From a candidate division WWE3 bacterium (GTDB lineage Bacteria; Patescibacteriota; WWE3; 2-01-FULL-39-13), in assembly GCA_027002375.1 (NCBI GenBank), contig JALWZX010000041.1:1-5455 (forward strand): a stretch of DNA of 5,455 nucleotides, in the 5' to 3' direction. Shown here piece after piece: positions 1 through 4,478 of the stretch (the stretch's first letter is position 1; each line of letters begins with the position of its first letter). The notes beneath the pieces are model-generated. The model was not told the DNA's origin. It did no database searches and saw nothing but the letters and a program-made list of their open reading frames with translations. The translations under genes and the position numbers were made by a program.

Positions 1-78
1 TTCTTATCGCCAATTACTATTGTTGACCAACTCCATCCACGCACTAAAGTGCGTGGTTTTAAGTTTGGCGATAATAAA
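1..78 (+). repeat. Dual-hairpin repeat, copy 1 (5' part cut by window edge)
   Basis: This is the first of three near-identical copies (others at 1361-1464 and 4005-4111), all in the same orientation. Outer inverted repeats TTATCGCCAA (4-13) and TTGGCGATAA (65-74) enclose a perfect hairpin at 37-56, arms CCACGCAC/GTGCGTGG with loop TAAA. Copies 2 and 3 carry another hairpin just before TTATCGCCAA; here it would lie left of the window. No transposase is present, so it resembles a non-autonomous, hairpin-ended element of the IS200/IS605 or REP type. That family assignment is inference; the repeat itself is directly visible. Confidence 0.85.
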
Positions 79-117
79 CCTGTATTTTTACATTACCATA
101 TTATCTAATATTTGTAC

Positions 118-123
118 TATAAT
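118..123 (+). promoter_or_regulatory. Candidate -10 box of the antiporter gene
   Basis: A perfect TATAAT ends only 10 bases before the ATG at 134, and no convincing -35 lies 17 bases upstream. If used, the mRNA would start within a few bases of the ATG and be almost leaderless, which fits the lack of a Shine-Dalgarno sequence there. In such AT-rich DNA a chance match is possible. Confidence 0.35.
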
Positions 124-133
124 TAAACAGGCT

Positions 134-1300
134 ATGAACGATTTTATATTTTTGTCAATTTTATTCGCTTTTTCACTTTTTGTTGGGAAATTATTAGAGA
201 AATTAAGAATTCCATGGGTTTTTTCTGCATTATTCTTTGGACTTATCCTAACAATAATCAATAATGACGCTATAAATTCAACTATGAATTCAGGTACAAT
301 TGAATTTCTAGCTAATTTAGGGATGCTATTTTTATTATTTATAATAGGACTAGAAATAGACATCAAGCAAACTGTTAAACAAAGTAAATTTATAGCCAAA
401 TTTTCTTTGTCGTTAGTTTTCATTGGTGCAATAGTAGGATCTGTTTTAATACATTTTATATTTAATACACCATGGCTACTATCTATTATAGTTGCATCAT
501 CATTCGCGACCGTTGGTGAAGCAATATTAATTCCTATATTAGATGAATTTAAGCTTCTTCATACGAAATTTGGGCAATTTATACTAAACGTTGGAACATT
601 TGATGACATCGTCGAGCTACTAGTCATAATAATAGTCTCTTTCATGATAAGCACGGAAAGTACACATGCATATCATTGGTTTCAAAGCCTTCTACTATTA
701 ATATTTCTTTTCTTTATACCAGTTAGTTTATATTTTTTTCACGATCATCTAAGGCCGTTAAAATTTAAAAAAATTCCACCATTATTTTTATTTGCGTTGA
801 TGATGCTCTTTCTATTTGTCGGAATTGGTATGATAGCAGACTCTGATGCCTTGGGTGCTATATTAGCAGGAATATCACTGAAAATGTTATTAAATGAAAA
901 GTATACAGAAGAAATAAAAGGGTTAATTCGCGCAATATCATATGGATTTTTCACACTTGTATTTTTTGCATATGTTGGCTTTTCAATTAATCTTGAATAT
1001 CTATTTAAAAATCCGTTGTTGGTTGTAGTATTTTTCGTAGTTCCAACAACAATGAAAATATTGACAAGCTATGTATTAGGTAAAGATAAGTTTGGCAAAA
1101 AAGAGGCAACATTAATGGGTGTAGGTCTTTCTGCGAAATTTAGCACAAGTATAGTTATATTGACATTACTCTCTACAAAACGTTTAATATCAATAGAGTT
1201 GTACTCTGTACTTATAGGAGCAATGATTTTATCACAATTTCTAATACCGGTTATATTCTCTGAATTAATCAGTAAGTTTAAAGTAAACGAAAGCACCTAA
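134..1300 (+). CDS. KefB/C-like (CPA2) cation:proton antiporter, membrane domain only
   Basis: This is a 388-residue, very hydrophobic polytopic membrane protein of the Kef/NapA-type monovalent cation:proton antiporter-2 family, expected to exchange Na+ or K+ for H+ across the inner membrane. Family-like segments are LFLLFIIGLEID (about residues 65-76), a GTFDDI motif whose adjacent aspartates (157-158) match the ion-binding DD of CPA2 antiporters, ADSDALGAILAG (235-246), YVGFSINL (about 281-288) and MGVGLSAKF (about 328-336). There is no C-terminal TrkA-N/RCK nucleotide-binding domain, so KefC-type ligand gating is unlikely. The frame stays open upstream to a TTG at 20, but those 38 codons lie largely in the dual-hairpin repeat and are not family-like, so the ATG at 134 is chosen. 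The stop codon touches a strong terminator, so it is probably monocistronic. Ion specificity cannot be read from the sequence. Confidence 0.85.
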   Translation: MNDFIFLSILFAFSLFVGKLLEKLRIPWVFSALFFGLILTIINNDAINSTMNSGTIEFLANLGMLFLLFIIGLEIDIKQTVKQSKFIAKFSLSLVFIGAIVGSVLIHFIFNTPWLLSIIVASSFATVGEAILIPILDEFKLLHTKFGQFILNVGTFDDIVELLVIIIVSFMISTESTHAYHWFQSLLLLIFLFFIPVSLYFFHDHLRPLKFKKIPPLFLFALMMLFLFVGIGMIADSDALGAILAGISLKMLLNEKYTEEIKGLIRAISYGFFTLVFFAYVGFSINLEYLFKNPLLVVVFFVVPTTMKILTSYVLGKDKFGKKEATLMGVGLSAKFSTSIVILTLLSTKRLISIELYSVLIGAMILSQFLIPVIFSELISKFKVNEST

Positions 1301-1329
1301 AAAAAGAGAACCCGAAAGTTCTCTTTTTT
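1300..1329. terminator. Bidirectional intrinsic terminator
   Basis: A perfect 12-bp stem (AAAAAAGAGAAC at 1300-1311, GTTCTCTTTTTT at 1318-1329) surrounds loop CCGAAA. The stem has a T-run at its 3' end on both strands. It ends the antiporter transcript directly after its stop codon and could also stop minus-strand transcripts from the RRM gene after they pass through repeat copy 2. Confidence 0.9.
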
Positions 1330-1360
1330 GCGTAAAATGCAATTTGCAAATTCAATTAGT

Positions 1361-1464
1361 ATGAAGCCACGGGCTTTAGCCCGTGGCTTCTTATCGCCAA
1401 TTACTATGTTGATTAACCCCAACCACGCACTAAAGTGCGCGGTTTTAAGTTTGGCGATAATAAG
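1361..1464 (+). repeat. Dual-hairpin repeat, copy 2 (complete)
   Basis: The first hairpin (1363-1390) has 12-bp perfect arms GAAGCCACGGGC/GCCCGTGGCTTC with loop TTTA. It is followed directly by TTATCGCCAA (1391-1400), a 22-base spacer, the second hairpin (1423-1442; CCACGCAC, loop TAAA, GTGCGCGG, with one mismatch relative to the other copies), then TTTTAAGT and TTGGCGATAA (1451-1460). The repeat ends one base from the stop codon of the RRM gene, so it forms that gene's 3' untranslated region in antisense orientation. Small frames read through it are artefacts. Confidence 0.9.
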
Positions 1465-1465
1465 T

Positions 1466-1717
1466 TTATTGCATTGGTTTTGCTTCATTAACCTTAAGTG
1501 TTCTACCCTCAACTTCTGCGCCGTTCATTTCTTGCATTGCTTTGTCAGCTGCTGAGTCATCAGCAAATTCAACGAAGCCGAATCCTTTACTTCTGTTATT
1601 GTTTTGTCTATCAACAATAACAACAGCTGAAACCACTTCACCAAATTGAGAAAACATCTCTGATAAGCTGTCTGATGTAACACTATAAGGAAGATTTCCT
1701 ACGTATAATTTTTTCAA
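1466..1717 (-). CDS. Small single-RRM RNA-binding protein
   Basis: This 83-residue protein consists almost entirely of one RNA recognition motif. RNP2 is LYVGNL (residues 4-9) and RNP1 is KGFGFVEF (44-51), carrying the aromatic residues that stack on single-stranded RNA; NEAKP at the end is typical of bacterial glycine-poor RRM proteins. It probably acts in the cytoplasm as an RNA chaperone or mRNA-binding protein; cyanobacterial relatives (Rbp family) are often cold-induced, but that is knowledge of the family, not of this gene. The start is TTG: it begins the canonical MKKLYVGNLPY and has GGAGGTG seven bases upstream. The full family length is present. A promoter at 1834-1862 implies a leader of about 110 nt. 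It converges with the antiporter gene, with repeat copy 2 and the shared terminator between them. Confidence 0.93.
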   Translation of the reverse strand: MKKLYVGNLPYSVTSDSLSEMFSQFGEVVSAVVIVDRQNNNRSKGFGFVEFADDSAADKAMQEMNGAEVEGRTLKVNEAKPMQ

Positions 1718-1724
1718 TTTAATT

Positions 1725-1731
1725 CACCTCC
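1725..1731 (-). promoter_or_regulatory. Shine-Dalgarno site fixing the TTG start of the RRM gene
   Basis: GGAGGTG on the minus strand lies 7 bases before the TTG at 1717-1715. No ATG or GTG gives a full RNP2 motif, so this strong site decides the non-ATG start. Confidence 0.8.
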
Positions 1732-1809
1732 AGTAAATATCATTATGGAACCTTTATGCAAATCTCATGAAAAAATACAAGAGTACAAAAAGCCACAAAC
1801 GAGAACTAG

Positions 1810-1827
1810 TATATCACTATTGATATA
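1810..1827. promoter_or_regulatory. Inverted repeat at the predicted start of the RRM transcript
   Basis: Perfect 7-bp arms TATATCA/TGATATA enclose CTAT. The site overlaps the position where transcription from the promoter at 1834-1862 should begin, so it could be an operator or a 5'-end hairpin of the leader. Being short and AT-rich, it could also be chance. Confidence 0.35.
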
Positions 1828-1833
1828 GAAAAC

Positions 1834-1862
1834 ATAGTAGTTATTTGTAGCACAATGGTCAA
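1834..1862 (-). promoter_or_regulatory. Candidate sigma-70 promoter of the RRM gene
   Basis: On the minus strand, TTGACC (1862-1857) is followed after exactly 17 bases by TACTAT (1839-1834). The predicted start near 1827 gives a leader of about 110 nt before the TTG. The block TTGACnATTGT followed by CTACAAA recurs at the promoter of the candidate small RNA (4241-4269). The rest of the interval 1863-1977 holds no gene; an AT-only imperfect hairpin (about 1895-1915) is the only hint of a terminator for the META gene. Confidence 0.5.
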
Positions 1863-1977
1863 CAAATCTTAGGCAACACTTTCATCACATATTAAATATC
1901 AAAAAATTTTATATTCAAATGATATCTAGCAATACCCCTTATGCGTTAGCGTTGCGAATTTACGGTGTGATTCTTTC

Positions 1978-3063
1978 TTATAGTTTCTCATCTGCCATTA
2001 CTTGTATAGATCCATTTTCATTTCTTAAAATTAGCTCATTAACCTTTATCGAATATTTTCTAGAATTTTGTAAGGCTTTGAAAAAGTTATCTTCTTGTTC
2101 CATTACCCCATCTGGAGTAGAACAATATTTTTTAGTGGAAACCAATGGCCCAATTTCAACTTTTTTGTTTTCTTTATCATATTTATATTCTCCAGAATAA
2201 TTGTTACAACCAGCACTACCACTTACGGTTCCATCCGTATTAAAGTTCAGATCAATTTTTGTATCTTTTATTAGGCTAGTAACACCTTGATTGCCGTTAT
2301 TCACAAAACTAACCTGCCATGTTGTTGCGGAGAGTGTCTTGTCATCTAGCACGGTAAATTCTGCTAAAACAATTCCATTCGTAGATAAAAATTTTAGCTT
2401 AGAATCTGTTAAAACATATGAACTAGTATCTTTCAGTATACCTTCATATTGTTCTGAAAGTGCCATGTTTTCAGGAATACATGCCATCATGGTTGCAGCT
2501 ATTTGGCCAAACGCTATATGGTCATTAACAACTTTATAACTACCCGTGTAGTTATTACAACTATTGAAACCAGACAATTTAGTTTCACTGTTAAACGTTA
2601 AGGATACTAATTGGTTCTCTTCTACGCTTTTATCAATTAACTTGACAAGCTTCCATGACGTTCCAACTAAATCATTTTGTCTAATATTTTTATTTTTTGT
2701 AATTTTTTTGTCATTTTGCACTTGATTCATTACTGATTTATACTGACTTTGCAAGACTAAGTTAGTATGTATCGCATAAAATAACAAACCAATATTAAAA
2801 ATAAGTATCAAGATAAAAACGGTAGTCCAACTTTTTCTTTTAATCTCATTTCTTTTAGAATTTTTTGTACCAGCGTTTACCTTATTGGTTTGCCCTTTCG
2901 ATCCATTTGTTATTTGCCTACTTCGTACAGATGAATTTTTGGAAACAGGCTTTCGAATACTCGTAGTTTTGGGCGTTTTCATGTTCTTGCTAGTGATAGA
3001 TTTAGAAGACTTTGACTTTGTACTCTTAGAGTTGGTTGTTTTTGCAGTTTTTTTCTTGGGCAT
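1978..3063 (-). CDS. Membrane-anchored protein with two META (HslJ-like) domains
   Basis: This 361-residue protein begins with an unstructured tail rich in Lys, Ser and Thr (about 1-78), followed by one transmembrane helix (about 80-100; VFILILIFNIGLLFYAI) preceded by basic residues. That predicts an N-in anchor with the remainder outside the cytoplasm. Two META domains follow, at about 131-239 and 241-359. Each has the family pattern GTxW or TTWxV, then GCNNY or SCNNY with YxGxY-like spacing, then a second Cys (MMAC; KKYC) and a downstream Glu. Each domain thus has a cysteine pair (169/195 and 286/314) that could form a disulfide. META domains occur in HslJ and in secreted or lipoprotein anchors; their biochemical role is poorly defined. 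The frame opens at an ATG at 3120, but neither start has a Shine-Dalgarno site, and the ATG at 3063 gives a normal basic N-terminus (MPKKKTAK), so it is preferred with moderate certainty. Confidence 0.85.
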   Translation of the reverse strand: MPKKKTAKTTNSKSTKSKSSKSITSKNMKTPKTTSIRKPVSKNSSVRSRQITNGSKGQTNKVNAGTKNSKRNEIKRKSWTTVFILILIFNIGLLFYAIHTNLVLQSQYKSVMNQVQNDKKITKNKNIRQNDLVGTSWKLVKLIDKSVEENQLVSLTFNSETKLSGFNSCNNYTGSYKVVNDHIAFGQIAATMMACIPENMALSEQYEGILKDTSSYVLTDSKLKFLSTNGIVLAEFTVLDDKTLSATTWQVSFVNNGNQGVTSLIKDTKIDLNFNTDGTVSGSAGCNNYSGEYKYDKENKKVEIGPLVSTKKYCSTPDGVMEQEDNFFKALQNSRKYSIKVNELILRNENGSIQVMADEKL

Positions 3064-3069
3064 ATTTCG

Positions 3070-3075
3070 ATAATA
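3070..3075 (-). promoter_or_regulatory. Candidate -10 box of the META gene
   Basis: TATTAT on the minus strand ends six bases before the ATG at 3063, with TTGAAA 15 bases upstream as a weak, closely spaced -35. If real, the transcript would be leaderless, as suggested for the antiporter. The evidence is weak in such AT-rich sequence. Confidence 0.25.
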
Positions 3076-3120
3076 CCATAAATCCTTATATTTCAATATA
3101 GATATCAATACTATATACAT

Positions 3121-3149
3121 AGGGGGAATTCACGAATTGAATTTCCCCT
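3121..3149 (+). repeat. Hairpin between the META and hsp20 genes
   Basis: Arms AGGGGGAATTC (3121-3131) and GAATTTCCCCT (3139-3149) enclose a 7-base loop. Ten pairs are canonical; the remaining one is G-U in plus-strand RNA and A-C in minus-strand RNA. It lies directly against the upstream ATG (3120) of the META frame, which is another reason to prefer the inner start. No T-run follows on either strand. It may be an attenuator or a DNA-level site; the role is unknown. A smaller inverted repeat, ACAATTC/GAATTGT, lies at 3186-3220. Confidence 0.5.
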
Positions 3150-3240
3150 ACTAAAACCTGCCAGTACTACTATTCTACTAAGGGCACAATTCTTCAAATG
3201 TAATTGAATAGGCGAATTGTTAAGTTTCGTACAACATAGG

Positions 3241-3278
3241 TTAATGAAGCTCCCGACTTTAGTCGGGAGCTTCATTAA
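3241..3278. repeat. Long perfect hairpin downstream of hsp20 (REP-like)
   Basis: A 17-bp perfect stem, TTAATGAAGCTCCCGAC/GTCGGGAGCTTCATTAA, has loop TTTA. It begins six bases past the hsp20 stop codon on the minus strand. It shares the frame ATGAAGC, variable GC-rich arm, TTTA, arm, GCTTC with the first hairpin of the dual-hairpin repeat, but lacks the TTATCGCCAA part. No U-tract follows, so it is either a non-canonical transcript end or mRNA-stabilising structure, or a solo relic of the repeat family. Confidence 0.75.
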
Positions 3279-3283
3279 CATCT

Positions 3284-3736
3284 TTACTTAACAGCAATTT
3301 GCTTTGGTTTAACTTGTTCTGATTTTGGTAACTTAAGCATTAAAATACCGTCTTTATATTCTGCTGTTGATTTATCTGAATCTACCAATGTTGGTAAATT
3401 AAACATCTGTTCAAAATCTCTCTCTAAACTTCTAAAATAGTATTTGTTTTCACCCTCTTTACCTTGTTTTTCTTCTTCTTTGGCATGACCTCTTATACTA
3501 ACAGTATCACCTGTTATTTCAATCTGGATGTTATCCTTATTAACACCCGGCATTGCCATTTTAATATATACATTATCTGAATCTTCCCAAACATCAGCAA
3601 ATAAACTTTTTTGAGTTAACCCCATATTAAAAAAATCGTTCCAAACAGTTGGAAACAGTAATTCATCAAAAGCATTGTTTACTGGTCTAAACTGTACATC
3701 TTGATTTCGTTGTGGTGTTCTTTTTACAATTTTCAT
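3284..3736 (-). CDS. Hsp20/alpha-crystallin family small heat-shock protein
   Basis: This 150-residue ATP-independent holdase chaperone would bind unfolding proteins in the cytoplasm and form oligomers. The alpha-crystallin domain covers about residues 46-138 (from LFADVWEDSDNVYIKMAMPGV). Its signature AEYKDGILMLKLPK (125-138) matches the AxxxnGvL consensus, and the C-terminal I-A-V (147-149) is the I-x-I/V tail that docks on neighbouring dimers. The N-terminal arm is short (about 45 residues), typical of bacterial members. The frame extends three codons to a GTG at 3745, but that GTG lies inside the Shine-Dalgarno sequence, so the ATG at 3736 is the start. Upstream DNA is rich in inverted repeats that may carry an operator; no CIRCE element was found. 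A long hairpin follows the gene. Confidence 0.95.
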   Translation of the reverse strand: MKIVKRTPQRNQDVQFRPVNNAFDELLFPTVWNDFFNMGLTQKSLFADVWEDSDNVYIKMAMPGVNKDNIQIEITGDTVSIRGHAKEEEKQGKEGENKYYFRSLERDFEQMFNLPTLVDSDKSTAEYKDGILMLKLPKSEQVKPKQIAVK

Positions 3737-3742
3737 ATCTAA

Positions 3743-3750
3743 CACCTCCT
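3743..3750 (-). promoter_or_regulatory. Shine-Dalgarno site deciding the hsp20 start
   Basis: AGGAGGTG on the minus strand lies 6 bases before the ATG at 3736. It overlaps the alternative GTG at 3745, which rules that GTG out as the start. Confidence 0.85.
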
Positions 3751-3872
3751 TTGCTTCAAATCATCATAAAATTGATAACTTGAAACAACTAATAACTATT
3801 TATTATGCCAAAGCAGTATTCTAAACGCTAAACTACAACACAATTGTAAATTTAATTATATTTTCGTTATAT

Positions 3873-3913
3873 GGTGGAGTTATTTAATACAGAGAAAAGT
3901 ATGCAACTCCACC
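3873..3913. repeat. Inverted repeat in the hsp20 upstream region
   Basis: Perfect 9-bp arms GGTGGAGTT (3873-3881) and AACTCCACC (3905-3913) are separated by 23 bases. The sequence AACTCCAC also occurs at 4009-4016 at the edge of repeat copy 3, so this stretch may include older mobile-element material. If transcribed on the minus strand, it would form a hairpin in the hsp20 leader. Confidence 0.5.
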
Positions 3914-3920
3914 CTGCATA

Positions 3921-3957
3921 TTGTATTAAACACACGTATAATATTTGTTTAATACAA
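3921..3957. promoter_or_regulatory. Candidate operator and promoter region of hsp20
   Basis: Perfect 12-bp arms TTGTATTAAACA (3921-3932) and TGTTTAATACAA (3946-3957) flank 13 bases that contain, on the minus strand, a TATTAT (-10-like, 3943-3938). TTGGTT (3965-3960) lies 16 bases upstream as a possible -35. A third copy of the core, TTTAATACA, lies at 3883-3891, and another inverted repeat, TCAGTTT/AAACTGA, at 3969-3995. Arms placed around a -10 resemble a repressor site, but the regulator is not in the window and the promoter is weak. The implied hsp20 leader is about 190 nt. The rest of 3751-3872 holds no recognisable feature. Confidence 0.4.
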
Positions 3958-4004
3958 GTAACCAAACGTCAGTTTGATTTCATCAGCTAAACTGATTTGT
4001 ATCA

Positions 4005-4111
4005 ATGAAACTCCACGGGCTAAAGCCCGTGGTTTCTTATCGCCAACTACTATTATTGACTAACTCCAACCACGCACTAAAGTGCGTGGTTTTAAGTTTG
4101 GCGATAATAAA
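4005..4111 (+). repeat. Dual-hairpin repeat, copy 3 (complete)
   Basis: The first hairpin (4007-4036) keeps arms CCACGGGC/GCCCGTGG and an outer GAAA/TTTC, with a two-base bulge and loop TAAA (TTTA in copy 2). TTATCGCCAA (4037-4046), a 23-base spacer, the perfect second hairpin (4070-4089; CCACGCAC, TAAA, GTGCGTGG) and TTGGCGATAA (4098-4107) follow. The variable spacer keeps a GTTGA/ATTGA...AAC pattern across the copies. It lies between hsp20 and the candidate small RNA, in the same orientation as the other copies. Confidence 0.9.
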
Positions 4112-4128
4112 TATGAATCTTGTTATGT

Positions 4129-4166
4129 AAAAGCACCTCGTCGTGGGAATATCCCACGACAAAGTG
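4129..4166 (-). terminator. Intrinsic terminator of the candidate small RNA
   Basis: On the minus strand CACUUUGUCGUGGGA (4166-4152) pairs over 15 positions with UCCCACGACGAGGUG (4148-4134) across loop UAU, followed directly by CUUUU (4133-4129). Two of the outer pairs are U-G on this strand and would be mismatches on the plus strand, which also lacks a T-run, so it is directional. Confidence 0.75.
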
Positions 4167-4234
4167 ATAATTAGTTCTTGAAGATCGGAACTTGCAAGAC
4201 ATCAAAAGAAAGAGTCTCGCTTCCGTGTATCTTC
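4129..4234 (-). ncRNA. Candidate small RNA of about 106 nt, unknown family
   Basis: The minus strand from 4234 would fold as GAAGAU, ACA bulge, CGGAA, GCGAGAC, 13-base pyrimidine-rich loop, GUCUUGC, AAG bulge, UUCCG, AUCUUC: 18 pairs over 55 nt. A short linker leads to an intrinsic terminator ending at 4129. Two features suggest the minus strand is the functional one. The GCGAGAC/GUCUUGC arm pairs fully through a G-U there but has an A-C mismatch on the plus strand, and the terminator shows the same asymmetry. A promoter at 4241-4269 places the start at 4234, the first base of the stem. I do not recognise it as tmRNA, RNase P RNA, SRP RNA or 6S RNA. A weak plus-strand frame (4192-4476, TTG start) crosses the structure and resembles no family I know. 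Confidence 0.55.
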
Positions 4235-4240
4235 ATTATC

Positions 4241-4269
4241 ACTCTATCGTTTGTAGTGACAATTGTCAA
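4241..4269 (-). promoter_or_regulatory. Candidate promoter of the small RNA
   Basis: Consensus TTGACA (4269-4264) is followed after 17 bases by TAGAGT (4246-4241), a weak -10 matching 4 of 6 positions; +1 would be the G at 4234. The -35 lies in a perfect 12-bp palindrome TGACAATTGTCA (4257-4268), a possible regulator site. The segment TTGACAATTGT...CTACAAA resembles the RRM promoter at 1834-1862. Confidence 0.45.
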
Positions 4270-4478
4270 TACGGTTTTGAAGCTATGGGATACTTGCAAA
4301 ACCCAACTTCACTTTTATTTATCCTAATAACAAGATTTAAATCATGTACCGAGAATTTAAACGCATCTTACATTTCACACCATGAATTGCTAAAAAATCA
4401 GATGCCACGGGATATCTTTGTAGAACAAAATCTTTTACACGAGATATTTCGATGTTATACATTATTTCTGAAATGAAA
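4270..4478. other. Gene-free stretch downstream of the hydrolase gene
   Basis: Nothing firm is visible here on either strand. It would be the 3' region of the hydrolase transcript. The plus-strand frame 4192-4476 crosses it, but it begins with TTG without a Shine-Dalgarno site and its translation matches no family I recognise. Two similar short segments, ATATCTCGTG and ATATCCCGTG (minus strand, about 4439-4448 and 4405-4414), are the only local pattern. Confidence 0.4.

Noticed and set aside
20..133. 38-codon N-terminal extension of the antiporter from a TTG
   Set aside because: It is largely translated repeat sequence; copy 2 gives a very similar spurious peptide (HALKCxVLSLAII). The protein family begins near MNDFIFL.
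1328..1555. Small plus-strand frame, with an opposing minus-strand frame at 1297-1512
   Set aside because: Both are read through repeat copy 2 and, for the first, antisense to the RRM gene; neither encodes a plausible protein.
3064..3120. Upstream ATG start adding 19 residues to the META protein
   Set aside because: No Shine-Dalgarno site, directly against a hairpin, and it would add a hydrophobic-aromatic stretch before the basic tail. Not fully excluded.
1..4111. CRISPR array suggested by the recurring repeat
   Set aside because: The three copies are kilobases apart, structured and separated by genes; there are no regular spacers and no cas genes.
4192..4476. Plus-strand open frame of 94 codons beginning with TTG
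   Set aside because: No Shine-Dalgarno site, no recognisable family, and it crosses the hairpin assigned to the minus-strand small RNA. Kept only as an alternative reading.
4112..4478. tRNA, tmRNA, SRP RNA, RNase P RNA or 6S RNA in the gene-free stretch
   Set aside because: No T-loop GGTTCGAAT, no SRP GGAAG tetraloop context, no RNase P core motifs, and the size and fold do not suit 6S.
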